The notes: generated by a model not told the origin, from the sequence alone. Counted from the first letter of the stretch, positions 35,047-46,611 are shown. The stretch: 64,000 bases of DNA from DDH964 sp963806685 (GCA_963806685.1 CAWDZB010000012.1:124001-188000); one strand, 5' to 3'. Program-made: numbers and translations.

Positions 35047-37248
35047 TCAGGCCGGCTCCAGCCCGGCGAACTTGAGCAACAGCTTCTTGGGCCCGACGGT
35101 GTTGAAATAGACGATGACCTTCTGGTTGTCCCCCTGCCCTTCAATGCGGCGCACCGTGCCGACGCCAAACTTGAGGTGCCGGACCCGGAGGCCGATGCGC
35201 AGCCCCTCCTCGGCATCGGGCACCACCCGAACCTCCTCGGAAAACGCTTCGTCCGGCTCGCCGTCGGCGGCAAAGGAATCGGGTTCGAACTGCTCGAAAA
35301 CCGACGCGAGGTTGTGCCCCGCCCCCCGCTGCAGGCCGGCAGCGGGAGCCTGCGCCAGCAGTCGGGGGGGGATCTCGGCGAGAAAGCGGCTCGGCGCGTT
35401 GTACTGGAAGGTCCCGTAGACGCGGCGACGCCGGGCATGGCTTAGATAAAGCCGCTCCATCGCCCGGGTCATGCCGACATAGCAGAGGCGGCGTTCCTCC
35501 TCAACCTCCTCCCCTTCGCCGGACGCCCGCGAGTGAGGGAAGAGCCCCTCCTCCATGCCGGTCATGAAGACCACGGGAAACTCCAGTCCCTTGGCTGCAT
35601 GCAGGGTCATAAGGGTGACCCGGTCGAGACTCGGATCGTAGGCGTCGAGATCGGTGATCAGCGCCACCTGCTCCAGGTAGTCAGTCAGCGTCCCCTCGCT
35701 GCCGGCGTGCTCCTCCATTCCGGCAAGCAGGGCCTCGAGGTTTTCCAGACGGCCTCGCGCCTCCTCGGTTCTCTCCTCACGCAGGAGAGGGCCGTAACCG
35801 CTCTCCTCGATCAGTTCGGCGGCCAGCTGCGGGTAGGGCTCGGCATCGAGCCGGTCCCGGAAACGGTCGATCAGTGCCACGAAACCGGCCACCCGGCCGG
35901 CTGCGGCGCCGCCGAGCTGCCCCCGCTCCAAGGTCATGGAACAGGCGGAAAAAAAGCCGCCGGCCTCCTCCTCCAACTCGGCGATTCGATTCACCGTCAC
36001 CTGGCCGATCCCCCTCGGCGGAACATTGATGATGCGCCTTGCGGCCAGGGCATCGGCCGGATTGACCAGCAGCCGCAGGTAGGCCAGCACGTCCTTGACC
36101 TCCAGGCGCGAGTAGAACTTGACCCCGCCGAACATCACGTAGGGAAGGTTCTGGCTGCGCAGCGCCTCCTCCAGGACCCGGGACTGGGCGTTGGTGCGAT
36201 AGAAAACCGCGACGTCGCGCAGGTGGCGCCCGACGCCACGCAGGCGGACGATCTCGCCGGCGACGAAGCGCGCCTCTTCCAGGTCGTCGGGGAGTGCCTC
36301 GAGAGTCAGCGGCTCGCCGGCAGGGTTCTCTGTCCACAAGGTCTTCCCCTTGCGCCCGCGGTTTTTGGCAACCACCTCGCCGGCGGCACTGAGGATGGTT
36401 TGCGTCGACCGGTAGTTCTGCTCCAGGCGGATCGTCACGCACCCCGGAAAATCCCGCTCGAAGCCGAGAATGTTGCCGACCTCGGCCCCCCGCCAGCGAT
36501 AGATCGACTGATCATCGTCGCCGACCACGCAGAGGTTGCGGTGCCCCTCGCCGAGCAGGCGGATCAGTTCGTACTGGATGGCGTTGGTATCCTGGAATTC
36601 GTCGACCAGGATGTAGCGGAAGCGCTCCCGCCAGCGCTGCAGGATCTGGGGCTGTTCGCGGAACAGGCGCACGGTCTGCAGCAGCAGGTCGCCGAAGTCG
36701 AGGGCGTTGGCCTGCTGCAGGCGTTGCTGGTAGCGAGCGTAGACCTGGACCAACTGGGCACCGGCGAAGTCGTCCCGGGGAAGTTCGTCCGGGAGCTGGC
36801 CGCGGTTCTTGGCGCCGTCGATGAAGGTCGCAGCGGCGCGGGGCCGAAGGCTCTTCTCCGGGATTGCCAGCTCATCAAGGATGGTCTTGAGCAATCGCTC
36901 CTGGTCCTGGTCGTCGTAGATGGTGAAGGCGCTGGTGAACCCCAGCGCCCCGATCTCGCGACGCAGGATACGCACGCAGGTGGCATGGAAGGTGGCCACC
37001 CAGGGCAGGTCCTCGGTTCCGAGCAGCCGCTCCAGGCGCTCCTTCATCTCGGCGGCGGCCTTGTTGGTGAAGGTCACGGCGAGGATCTGCCAGGGGGCGA
37101 CGCCGTGTTCGCGGATCAGCCAGGCGACCCGGTGGGTGAGGGTGCGGGTCTTCCCCGAGCCGGCCCCGGCGAGGATCAGCAGCGGTCCCTCGCCATGGCG
37201 CACCGCCTGGCGCTGAGGCTCGTTGAGCGCCGCCAGCAGGCTATTCAT
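35047..37248 (-). CDS. uvrD: UvrD/PcrA-type superfamily 1 DNA helicase
   Basis: ~733 aa, a full-length UvrD/PcrA/Rep helicase. Motifs in order: Walker A AGAGSGKT (~30), VTFTNKAAAEM (Ia), LVDEFQDTN (II), VVGDDDQSIYRWRGA (III), LEQNYRST (IV), LMTLHAAKGLEFPVVF (V) and YVGMTRAMERLYL (VI). The C-terminal part has the PcrA-like VRHLKFGVGTV segment. It unwinds DNA in excision repair and removes proteins from DNA. The start overlaps the end of the ClC gene by eight bases. ATG 37248 is preferred over 37254 for better spacing to GAGG. Confidence 0.93.
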   Translation of the reverse strand: MNSLLAALNEPQRQAVRHGEGPLLILAGAGSGKTRTLTHRVAWLIREHGVAPWQILAVTFTNKAAAEMKERLERLLGTEDLPWVATFHATCVRILRREIGALGFTSAFTIYDDQDQERLLKTILDELAIPEKSLRPRAAATFIDGAKNRGQLPDELPRDDFAGAQLVQVYARYQQRLQQANALDFGDLLLQTVRLFREQPQILQRWRERFRYILVDEFQDTNAIQYELIRLLGEGHRNLCVVGDDDQSIYRWRGAEVGNILGFERDFPGCVTIRLEQNYRSTQTILSAAGEVVAKNRGRKGKTLWTENPAGEPLTLEALPDDLEEARFVAGEIVRLRGVGRHLRDVAVFYRTNAQSRVLEEALRSQNLPYVMFGGVKFYSRLEVKDVLAYLRLLVNPADALAARRIINVPPRGIGQVTVNRIAELEEEAGGFFSACSMTLERGQLGGAAAGRVAGFVALIDRFRDRLDAEPYPQLAAELIEESGYGPLLREERTEEARGRLENLEALLAGMEEHAGSEGTLTDYLEQVALITDLDAYDPSLDRVTLMTLHAAKGLEFPVVFMTGMEEGLFPHSRASGEGEEVEEERRLCYVGMTRAMERLYLSHARRRRVYGTFQYNAPSRFLAEIPPRLLAQAPAAGLQRGAGHNLASVFEQFEPDSFAADGEPDEAFSEEVRVVPDAEEGLRIGLRVRHLKFGVGTVRRIEGQGDNQKVIVYFNTVGPKKLLLKFAGLEPA

Positions 37249-39034
37249 CCTCATCCTCGAGATGCCGGGTCATCAGCGCCCGATTGTAGGCGGCGACCAT
37301 GTCCCGGCGGGAGATGATGCCGACGATACGGTGGTGGGTTTGGCGGTCGACCACCGGCAGCTGCTCGATGTTGCGGTAGCCAATCTTGCGCATGGCGGTA
37401 TCGAGATCCTCTTCGGCATGGGCGGTGATGACATTGGTCGTCGCCAGTTCCTTGACCACCACCAGGTCCATCAGGTCGCGCTCGAAGACCACGCCCATGA
37501 AGTCCTGCACCGAGATGATCCCGGTCAGCATCCCCGTGGAATTCACCAGGGGGAAGTTGGTGTGCCGGGTGCGCTCGATGAAACGGGCGAACTGGCCGAG
37601 GGTCATCCCCTCGGAGATGGTTTCGACATCATGATCCATCACCTCGCCGACGGTCAGCGACTTCATGATGTTGCGCTCCTTGCCGGCCTCGAGGTCGATC
37701 CCCTCGCGGGCCAGCTCCATGGTTTCCAGGCTTTCCTGCTTGAAGTGGCGGGCGACGGCGGTGCCAATCACGCAGGTGAGCATGATCGGGATGATGACCT
37801 GGTAGCTGTCGGTGATTTCGAACAGGAGGAAGATCGCGGTCATCGGCGAATGGGTCGACGCAGCCAAAAAAGCCCCCATGCCGACCAGGGCGTAGGCTCC
37901 CGGGGAGAGGCCGGCGCCGGGAAAGAAGATCGCCGCCAGATGGCCAAAGGCGCCGCCGATCACCGCACCGATGAAGAGGCAGGGAGCGAACATCCCGCCC
38001 GGGAGCCCCGAGTTGAGGGTGACGGAGGTGGCGACCGCCTTGGCCAGAATCAGCCCGGCCAACAGGTACAAGGTATGATCGCCGGAGAGGACCGACTCCA
38101 TGAATTCGTAGCCGTTTCCGAAGACCTGCGGCAGGACGATGCCGATCAGACCGACCGCCAGCCCGCCGAGGACCGGCTTGGCCAGGCGTGGCACGGGAAT
38201 GGCGTCGATATGATCCTTGATCCGGAAGTGAAGATCGATGAAACCGGCGGCCAGGCCGCCGACGGTTAGCCCGAGCAACACGTAGAGGAGCATCTCCCAG
38301 TAGCTGTGCATGACGTAGGGGGGGGCGACGATCTCCGCGCGGTTGCCGAGCAGCGCCCGGGAGACGACCGTGGCCATTCCGGAGGAGATGACGATCGAGG
38401 TGAAGCTAGCCAGCTCGAAGGAAGCGAGCAGGACGATCTCGGTAGCGAAGAAGACGCCGGCGATCGGCGCGTTGAAGGTCGCCGCTATCCCGGCGGCGGC
38501 CCCGCAGGCGACCAGTACCTTGAGCCGGTCGGCACTGACCTTGAAGAGCTGGCCGAACTGACTGCCGATGGTTCCGCCGATCACCGCGATCGGCCCTTCC
38601 TGCCCGGCGCTGCCGCCGGTGCCGATGGTGATCGCCGCGCCGAATCCCCGGGTCAGCAGCGGCCGCAACGGCAGCTTGGCACCCCCTAGGTTGACCCGCA
38701 CCAGAAAGTTGGCGAAGCCCCCCTTGAGGTCTTTGGCGAAGAGGATCCACAGCGGGATGACCAAAAGTCCACCGAGCAGCGGGAAGATGAAAATCAGCAG
38801 CCGGTGGATATTCCAAACGTCCTGGGAGATGCCCAGCAGCCGCTGCCCCTGTTCCATCACCCCCCAGTGGACGAACTCGATGGTCTTGCGGAAGGCATAG
38901 TTCCCCAGCCCGCCGAGCAGGCCGATGATCACCGCGAGAATGATCAGGAAGTTGTTTTCGCTGACCCGGAAATGCTGCAGCAAAGCCGTCAGCCAGCGGC
39001 CGAATCGTTCCGATAGGGGGGATAAAATGGTCAA
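37241..39034 (-). CDS. ClC family chloride channel/antiporter with CBS domains
   Basis: ~597 aa. Eleven or so membrane segments fill residues 20-430, with the ClC signatures GSAGQEGPIA (gating Glu present, ~140), AAGIAATFNAPIAG and GLPGGMFAP. The C-terminal ~150 residues are two CBS domains (VGEVMDHDVETISEG, TNVITAHAEEDLDTAM, VVDRQTHHRIVGIISRRDM), which in ClC proteins bind nucleotides and tune transport. The TTG at 39034, eight bases after the glmS stop, is the likely start. An upstream start at 39121 would overlap glmS by 80 bases. Substrate (Cl- or F-) and mode (channel or H+ antiport) are not settled by the motifs. Confidence 0.9.
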   Translation of the reverse strand: MTILSPLSERFGRWLTALLQHFRVSENNFLIILAVIIGLLGGLGNYAFRKTIEFVHWGVMEQGQRLLGISQDVWNIHRLLIFIFPLLGGLLVIPLWILFAKDLKGGFANFLVRVNLGGAKLPLRPLLTRGFGAAITIGTGGSAGQEGPIAVIGGTIGSQFGQLFKVSADRLKVLVACGAAAGIAATFNAPIAGVFFATEIVLLASFELASFTSIVISSGMATVVSRALLGNRAEIVAPPYVMHSYWEMLLYVLLGLTVGGLAAGFIDLHFRIKDHIDAIPVPRLAKPVLGGLAVGLIGIVLPQVFGNGYEFMESVLSGDHTLYLLAGLILAKAVATSVTLNSGLPGGMFAPCLFIGAVIGGAFGHLAAIFFPGAGLSPGAYALVGMGAFLAASTHSPMTAIFLLFEITDSYQVIIPIMLTCVIGTAVARHFKQESLETMELAREGIDLEAGKERNIMKSLTVGEVMDHDVETISEGMTLGQFARFIERTRHTNFPLVNSTGMLTGIISVQDFMGVVFERDLMDLVVVKELATTNVITAHAEEDLDTAMRKIGYRNIEQLPVVDRQTHHRIVGIISRRDMVAAYNRALMTRHLEDEDE

Positions 39035-39041
39035 AACTTCG

Positions 39042-40868
<1,827 letters not shown>

Positions 40869-40907
40869 AGTTCAGGTACCTTGGTGATGGGTAACGGGTG
40901 ACATATA

Positions 40908-40939
40908 ACGGGTGACGAGGCATAAGCCCCGTCACCCGT
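40908..40939 (-). repeat. Inverted repeat between glmU and glmS
   Basis: Arms ACGGGTGACG (40908-40917) and CGTCACCCGT (40930-40939) with a 12-base loop containing GGC/GCC pairing. A further copy of ACGGGTGAC lies just outside at 40894-40902. It has no T tract, so it is more likely a repeat family or mRNA-stabilising hairpin than a terminator. Confidence 0.65.
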
Positions 40940-40941
40940 CA

Positions 40942-42336
40942 TTAATCACCGCTTTTCAGCTTCTGCCGCTTGCGCGCCGCCCAGCCGGGAACGATCTTCT
41001 GTTCGCTGCGGGCGATGGCCAGGGCATCGGCGGGGACATCCTTGGTAATCGTCGATCCGGCGCCGATCAGGCTGCCGCGGCCGATCTCCACCGGCGCCAC
41101 GAACTGGACGTCGGAGCCGACGAAGACGTCATCGCCGATGATGGTTCGATGCTTGTTGGCGCCGTCGTAGTTGCAGGTGATCGTCCCGCAGCCGATGTTG
41201 ACATTGCGGCCGATCTCGGCGTCGCCAAGGTAGGTGAGATGGCTGGCCTGGGCGCGCTCGGCGAGGATGGCCTTCTTGGTTTCGACGAAGTTGCCGAGCT
41301 TGTTGTGCCCCGCCAGCACCGTACCGGGCCGCAGGTGGGCCATCGGGCCGATGCTGCAGACGTCGCCGACCCGGGAGCCTTCGAGAACCGAACCGGCCTT
41401 GAGGTGGACGCCGTCGCCTATACTGCAGTCGTGGACCACCACCCCCGGCTCGATGCGGCATTCGCGGCCGATGCTGGTAGTGCCGTGGAGGTGGACTCCG
41501 GGGGCAATGACGGTATCGGCGCCGATCGTAACGGTCGGGTCGATGAAGGCGGCCAGCGGTTCGACCAGGGTCACCCCGGAACGCATCAGCCCTTCGTTGA
41601 TGCGGCGGCGCATCTCGGCGCCGGCGGCGGCCAGCTGCACCCGGTCGTTGATCCCCTGGGCCTCGCCGGCATCACCGGCGGCCAGGGCCCGGACCCGGGC
41701 ACCACGCTGCCGGGCTATGGCCAGCACGTCGGTGAGGTAGTATTCACCCTGGGCGTTATCACAGCCGATTGCCTCCAGGGCCGCGAAGACGAAGGGCGCA
41801 GCAAAGGCATAGATCCCGGTGTTGATCTCCCGCAGCGCCTTTTCTTTGGCGCTGGCATCCTTCTCTTCGACAATGCGCAGCACCTCGGCACCATCGCGGA
41901 CGATACGGCCGTAGCCACAGGGGTCGGCAACCTCCGCGGTGAGCACGGTCACGGCCGCGGCTTCGGCCTCGTGATAGGAAAGGAGCCGCTCCAGGGTTTC
42001 GCGGCGCAGCAGCGGCACGTCGCCGCAAAGCAGCAGCAGGGTGCCCTCGAAGGCGGAGAGGGGCGCAGCGGCACAACCCAGGGCGTGGCCGGTACCAAGC
42101 TGCTGCTCCTGGCGGACGAAGGCAGCGCCGCTGGCCGACAGACTGTCCTCGACCTGGTCCGCGCCATGGCCGACCACCATCAGGCGGGGAGCGCAGCCGA
42201 GGTTGCGGGCCAGCTGCAGGGGGTAGTAGACCATCGGCATTCCCGCCACTTCATGAAGGACCTTGGGACGTTGCGACTTCATCCGCGTCCCCTGACCGGC
42301 GGCGAGGATCACCGCAGCACGTTGAGTTTTTCCCAT
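40942..42336 (-). CDS. glmU: Bifunctional UDP-GlcNAc pyrophosphorylase / GlcN-1-P N-acetyltransferase
   Basis: 464 aa. The N-terminal uridyltransferase has LAAGQGTRMKSQRPKVLHEV and QLGTGHA. The C-terminal half is a left-handed beta-helix acetyltransferase (GADTVIAPGVHLHG, GSVLEGSRVGDVCSIGPMAHLRPG, NIGCGTITCNYDGANKHRTIIGDDVFVGSD). Converts glucosamine-1-phosphate to UDP-GlcNAc in two steps. ATG 42336 is used with GAGGGG upstream; a longer frame adds ten residues that do not fit. First gene of the glmU-glmS-ClC-uvrD series. Confidence 0.96.
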   Translation of the reverse strand: MGKTQRAAVILAAGQGTRMKSQRPKVLHEVAGMPMVYYPLQLARNLGCAPRLMVVGHGADQVEDSLSASGAAFVRQEQQLGTGHALGCAAAPLSAFEGTLLLLCGDVPLLRRETLERLLSYHEAEAAAVTVLTAEVADPCGYGRIVRDGAEVLRIVEEKDASAKEKALREINTGIYAFAAPFVFAALEAIGCDNAQGEYYLTDVLAIARQRGARVRALAAGDAGEAQGINDRVQLAAAGAEMRRRINEGLMRSGVTLVEPLAAFIDPTVTIGADTVIAPGVHLHGTTSIGRECRIEPGVVVHDCSIGDGVHLKAGSVLEGSRVGDVCSIGPMAHLRPGTVLAGHNKLGNFVETKKAILAERAQASHLTYLGDAEIGRNVNIGCGTITCNYDGANKHRTIIGDDVFVGSDVQFVAPVEIGRGSLIGAGSTITKDVPADALAIARSEQKIVPGWAARKRQKLKSGD

Positions 42337-42493
42337 ATTCCCCTCTTTCGGGAAGCATTTTTGCAAAATGGTTTATTATACGAACCCTCCCGAGGGAGTC
42401 AAGGAATATGGTACCCCGCGAGGAACCGGAGGTTGTTGAATTTCCTTTGCATTGCCCAATACTTTCAGTATAGTTTGGCGTCGGAGGCTCTTC

Positions 42494-43075
42494 ATGGACG
42501 AACGCGGGGACATCAGGCGACTCCTCTGCGGCATGGAACAGCAGATAAAGGAGCTGGAGATCGCCTATGAACAATATTTCGCCGGGGTGGAAAAACGGGA
42601 GCCGCTCAGGGCCCGTGAAATCCTGACCAAACGCCTGCGTCTCTTTGCCAACCGCCACATCGTGCAGACCGACCTGCGCTTCCGTTACCAAAACCTCGCC
42701 ACCCGTTTTCACTCCTACGCCGGCCACTGGGACCGCATCCTGCGCCTGATCGAAGAAGGTCGCTACAGCCGCCAGCAGGGGATCCTGCCCAAATCGTTGC
42801 CGACCTCGACCCCGCCCGAGGCCACGGTCGAGGCCGCCGCCCCCCAGGGCCCAACTGCCGAGCCCGCCGGCCGCGAGGATTTCGAGGCAATTTATCAGAA
42901 CCTGGTGGCCGCTCACCAGGCCTGCAACCTGAAAGTCCCTCAACGCCAGAAGGTCGAGGAATTCCTGACTCAGCAGCAGGACAAGATCCGCGAAAAGTTT
43001 GGTGAGCGTCCGGTGGAATTCCGTGTCGAGATGGCGGGGGGCAAGCCGAAACTCAAAGTCAGGGCCAAAGCGTAG
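42494..43075 (+). CDS. Coiled-coil protein of unknown function (MXAN_5187 C-terminal-like)
   Basis: 193 aa, soluble, charged and mostly helical. Residues 1-100 contain a coiled coil (MEQQIKELEIAYEQYFAGVEKREPL) and a conserved-looking RLRLFANRHIVQTDLRFRYQNLATRF. A Pro/Ala/Glu linker follows and then a second helical part (CNLKVPQRQKVEEFLTQQQDKIREKF). I tentatively relate it to the MXAN_5187 C-terminal family of deltaproteobacteria; function not known. GGAGG precedes ATG 42494. The patatin gene starts nine bases after its stop, so they form an operon. Confidence 0.75.
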   Translation: MDERGDIRRLLCGMEQQIKELEIAYEQYFAGVEKREPLRAREILTKRLRLFANRHIVQTDLRFRYQNLATRFHSYAGHWDRILRLIEEGRYSRQQGILPKSLPTSTPPEATVEAAAPQGPTAEPAGREDFEAIYQNLVAAHQACNLKVPQRQKVEEFLTQQQDKIREKFGERPVEFRVEMAGGKPKLKVRAKA

Positions 43076-43083
43076 GACCGACG

Positions 43084-44208
43084 ATGGCCAAGCGAAAGAA
43101 GATAGCCCTGGTCCTGGCCGGTGGCGGCATCATGGGAGCAGCCTACGAGATCGGCTGCCTGACCGCCCTGGGCCGACTTTTCCCGGGGAAATTCTCTCCC
43201 TGCCATTTCGACCTCTACATCGGCGTCAGCGCCGGTTCGGTCATCGCTACCCTGATGGCCAACCGCATCGAACCGGATGTCCTGTTTCGGGCCATTGCCA
43301 ACGAAGAGAGCAATGTCTTCAACTGGCGGCGCAGGGACATCTATCGCTTCGACGCCAGAGAGTCGTTCGCTTCTTTCGGCCTGGTGCTGCGCAATCTCTA
43401 CCGCATCTACCGCAATTATCGGCAGAATCCCTGGGGTTTTTCGACCCATGACCTGCTCCACATCCTCCAGGAGCAGTTTCCCGCCGGTCTCTTCTCTCTC
43501 GCCCCGATGCAGGATTACCTCTGCCGTTCCTTCCGCCAGGAGAGGATCGTCGACGACTTCCAGCACCTGAAGCGGGAGCTCTACATCCCGGCCTACGACC
43601 TTGACCGCGGCCAGCGGGTGGTGTTCGGCGGCGAAGGCTACCGCGACATGCACATCTGCCAGGCGATCACCGCCTCCTGCGCCATCCCCTACTTCTTCCA
43701 GCCCCACAAGGTCGGGGAGAACTATTACGTCGACGGCTCCACCGGCCGGGTCTCCCACCTTGACATTGCCATCGATCGCGGCGTCCAATTGATTGTGGTC
43801 GTCAACCCCCGGGTGCCGATGCAGAATGACATGGAAAGCACCTGCCTTCCTTCCCTTTCCTACGGCCAGTGCTCCAGCATTGCCGAACTGGGGATCAATT
43901 ACACCTGGGAACAGGCCAGGCGCATCGAAAACAAGGAAAAGCTCGACCTCGCCTTGCGCCATGACCAGCAGAATCACCCCGATCTGGATATCCTGCTGCT
44001 GGAACCTGGGCGGGAGGAGTCGCTACTCTTTTTCCAGAGCCCGATGAGCATTCAGGCGCGCAGCATGGTGATGAGCTACGGCTACAATCTCACCCTCAGC
44101 CACTTGCGGACCGCCTATCCTCTCTACCGAGACGCCTTCGAGCGGGCGGGCGTCGCCACCAGCGAGGCCGGGCTGTCGGCTCCCCCGCCGGTCGAGATCG
44201 CCCGCTGA
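43084..44208 (+). CDS. Patatin-like phospholipase
   Basis: 374 aa. Has the three patatin motifs: oxyanion loop AGGGIMGAAYEIG (~12), nucleophile elbow GVSAGS (Ser ~46) and the catalytic Asp in YYVDGSTGRVSHLDIAI (~220). It should hydrolyse acyl chains of (phospho)lipids in the cytoplasm or at the membrane. No signal peptide is seen. It sits between the coiled-coil gene (nine bases) and the B12-binding radical SAM gene (35 bases). Confidence 0.88.
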   Translation: MAKRKKIALVLAGGGIMGAAYEIGCLTALGRLFPGKFSPCHFDLYIGVSAGSVIATLMANRIEPDVLFRAIANEESNVFNWRRRDIYRFDARESFASFGLVLRNLYRIYRNYRQNPWGFSTHDLLHILQEQFPAGLFSLAPMQDYLCRSFRQERIVDDFQHLKRELYIPAYDLDRGQRVVFGGEGYRDMHICQAITASCAIPYFFQPHKVGENYYVDGSTGRVSHLDIAIDRGVQLIVVVNPRVPMQNDMESTCLPSLSYGQCSSIAELGINYTWEQARRIENKEKLDLALRHDQQNHPDLDILLLEPGREESLLFFQSPMSIQARSMVMSYGYNLTLSHLRTAYPLYRDAFERAGVATSEAGLSAPPPVEIAR

Positions 44209-44243
44209 AGGTGTCCAGTTCGCCAAAATTACCGGGAGACGCC

Positions 44244-46115
44244 ATGACCATCGTTATCGCCACCCTGCATGTCCGCCGGTCGGCCCAGGCCGTTCCCCTG
44301 GCGGCGGGGTGTCTGGCTGCGGCACTCCCCAACGAACTTCGCGGCCAGACCTGGCTGCGCGACTTCTTCCCCGAACATTCCGCTGCCGAGATTGCCTCCG
44401 CCCTGGTCGATACCGCGCCTCGTCTGGTCTGCATGCCGCTCTACAGCTGGAACCGCACGGTCATGGTTGCGGCCGCCCGGCTGCTGGGCCAGACCCTGCC
44501 CGATACCCTGCTGATCGCCGGTGGGCCCGAGGCTTCGGCGGCGCCCGAGCCACTGCTTGCCGAAGGGATCTTCCACGCCTTGGTGCGTGGCGAGGGCGAA
44601 GCAACCTTTTCCGAGTTGTGCCGGGAACTGGCCGCGGGCAAGCCCCTGGCGCCGCTGCCGGGTCTGTCCCTGGCCACCGCCGCCGGGGTGGCCCACGGGC
44701 CCGAGCGCGAACCGGCAATGGCGGAGGCCCTCCCCTCTCCATGGCTGAGCGGAGTGCTGCAGCCGACAGCGGCTGGGGGAGTCCTCTGGGAAACCGCCCG
44801 CGGTTGCCCCTTTGCCTGCGACTACTGCTACGACGGGCGTGGCAGCCGGGGCGTCCGCCCCCTGCCTGCCGAACGGCTGCGCGCCGAACTACAGCTTTTC
44901 GCCCGCAGCGGGGTCAGCCAGGTCTGGGTGCTCGATTCCACCTTCAACTTCCCCGCGGAACGGGGCCGACGGCTGCTGGAAATGGTCCACCGTGAGGCCC
45001 CCCACCTGCACCTGCATCTGGAGGCCAAGGCGGATTACCTCGATCGACCCACCGCCCGCTTGTTGGCCCGGCAGCCCTGTTCGGTGCAGCTCGGGCTGCA
45101 ATCCTTCCACTCCGAAATCCTGCACCACATCCACCGCAGTTTCGACCCGCAAGACTTTTGCGACAAGGTGGGGCTGCTCAACCGGGAGGGGGTGACCTTC
45201 GGTTTCGACCTGATCTATGGCCTGCCGGGGGATGATTACGGCGGCTTCGCGGCCAGCCTCGAAGCTGCCCTGAAGCTCCGCCCCAACCATCTCGACCTGT
45301 TTCAGCTCGCGCTGCTTCCAGGCACCAGCCTGCATCGGCGCCGGGACGAGTTCGGGCTCCGGGCCGACTCACATCCCCCCTACCTGCTACAGGGCAGCGC
45401 CAGCATGAGCGCCGCCGATCTGGCACGCTGCCGCCGCCTGGCCGCAGCGGCCGACCTCTTCTACAATCTGGGGCGCGCCGTGGCGTTCTTTCCCAGCCTG
45501 CTTCAGGCTATCGGGGAGGAGTCCGTGCAATTTTTCGAGGAGTTCGCCGCCTGGCTGATCAATACCCGGGAAATTGCTGCCGCAGAGCTGGAAAACCCGG
45601 AACTCTGGCCCGCGGCGCGGATCGCCCCCCTCCAGGAAGAGTTCGTGGCCGCCGCCCTCAAGGTCCGCGGCCGCGAAGAACTCTGGCCGGCAGCCCAGGA
45701 CCTTTTGCGTTACCATTATTATTACGCCGAAACCCTGCTCGGCGGCGAAACCCTACCGGCGACACCGGAAGAGTTGCGAGGCCGCGGGTTGTGGAATACC
45801 TGCTGGCGGACCGCTCCGACCCTGCGCCTGGTCCCCTTTCATTACGAGATCCTCGATTTGCAGGAACTGGCCGAACCGAATCTCGAGCAGATCACCCGCC
45901 TGTTCCGTCCGGTTGGATCGGTGGGCCTGTTCCTGCGACGCGGCAACGAGGTCCTGTGTGAGTCCCTTGAGGAGGACTTCCTGACCCTCTTGCGTGGCAG
46001 TGACGGAGGACGGTCGCCGCGGGAGATTTTCGCGGGGAGTGTTTCCCGGGGGGAGGGGGAAGAGATCGTCGAATTTGCCGTGGCGGAAGGGCTGTTGCTT
46101 CCCCCCGAGCGCTGA
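44244..46115 (+). CDS. B12-binding-domain radical SAM protein (DUF4080 type)
   Basis: 623 aa. An N-terminal B12-binding-like Rossmann domain (~1-140; SWNRTVMVAAARLLGQ, IAGGPEASAAPEP) precedes the radical SAM core with the 4Fe-4S motif CPFACDYC (CxxxCxxC, ~188-196) and GFDLIYGLPGDDYGGF. The C-terminal ~200 aa look like the DUF4080 extension (YYYAETLLGGETLP). Such enzymes do radical methylations, rearrangements or lipid/tail modifications; the substrate is not known. ATG 44244 is chosen for GGGAG five bases upstream. Last gene of the coiled-coil/patatin/radical SAM cluster and followed by a terminator. Confidence 0.85.
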   Translation: MTIVIATLHVRRSAQAVPLAAGCLAAALPNELRGQTWLRDFFPEHSAAEIASALVDTAPRLVCMPLYSWNRTVMVAAARLLGQTLPDTLLIAGGPEASAAPEPLLAEGIFHALVRGEGEATFSELCRELAAGKPLAPLPGLSLATAAGVAHGPEREPAMAEALPSPWLSGVLQPTAAGGVLWETARGCPFACDYCYDGRGSRGVRPLPAERLRAELQLFARSGVSQVWVLDSTFNFPAERGRRLLEMVHREAPHLHLHLEAKADYLDRPTARLLARQPCSVQLGLQSFHSEILHHIHRSFDPQDFCDKVGLLNREGVTFGFDLIYGLPGDDYGGFAASLEAALKLRPNHLDLFQLALLPGTSLHRRRDEFGLRADSHPPYLLQGSASMSAADLARCRRLAAAADLFYNLGRAVAFFPSLLQAIGEESVQFFEEFAAWLINTREIAAAELENPELWPAARIAPLQEEFVAAALKVRGREELWPAAQDLLRYHYYYAETLLGGETLPATPEELRGRGLWNTCWRTAPTLRLVPFHYEILDLQELAEPNLEQITRLFRPVGSVGLFLRRGNEVLCESLEEDFLTLLRGSDGGRSPREIFAGSVSRGEGEEIVEFAVAEGLLLPPER

Positions 46116-46164
46116 TATCCGACCCTCGGAGGGACAGGAATTCCCTCTGCCCCGGGCAGAAGTA

Positions 46165-46192
46165 AAGCCCTCCCGGCAAGACCGGGAGGGCT
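46165..46192. terminator. Bidirectional hairpin between the radical SAM gene and the thioredoxin-like gene
   Basis: AGCCCTCCCGG / CCGGGAGGGCT with a 5-base loop lies between two convergent genes (stops at 46115 and 46218). Flanking A and T tracts are short. Confidence 0.75.
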
Positions 46193-46217
46193 TAGATATT
46201 ACGTTTGGCGAACACCC

Positions 46218-46493
46218 TCAGGCGACCTGCTGCATCCGTCTGCGGTATCGCGGACGCTCAACGATCAACCGTTCAATTTCAGCGACTTCCGGAACCCGGC
46301 CCGCAATCCGGACATTATCGTCGATGAGCAGAGCCGGCGCGACGTATACCCGGTAATCGATCATTTTCCTCCGATCCCGGTAAAGGTGCACTTCGGCTTC
46401 CACGCTCAGTTCTTCCAGCGCCTGGCGGACATTTTCCAAGGTTCGATCGCAGCGGGAGTTGCTCTCCGGCTTGCAGAATATGTCGATCCGCAT
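46218..46493 (-). CDS. Thioredoxin-like small protein
   Basis: 91 aa with a thioredoxin-like fold: a first strand RIDIFCKPESNSRCDRT, a long helix (LENVRQALEEL), a second strand and the cis-Pro turn VAPALLIDDNVRIAG. The active-site Cys pair is separated by seven residues (Cys7 and Cys15) rather than two, so classical CxxC chemistry is doubtful. GAGGAG precedes ATG 46493. Could be a redox sensor or glutaredoxin-type protein. Stands alone. Confidence 0.7.
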   Translation of the reverse strand: MRIDIFCKPESNSRCDRTLENVRQALEELSVEAEVHLYRDRRKMIDYRVYVAPALLIDDNVRIAGRVPEVAEIERLIVERPRYRRRMQQVA

Positions 46494-46611
46494 AAGTATT
46501 CTCCTCTTTTCAACCCTTAATCAGCCCTAATTGCTGACCCTTGCGGTTATCATTATAGGGGTATCTCGAGAAATTACAAGGATAATTTCGGTGTGGTGTC
46601 TGGACGAACAG

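Noticed and set aside
40869..40941. Possible glmS ribozyme in front of glmS
   Set aside because: The 73-base gap is too short and lacks the ribozyme core; it contains only a simple inverted repeat.
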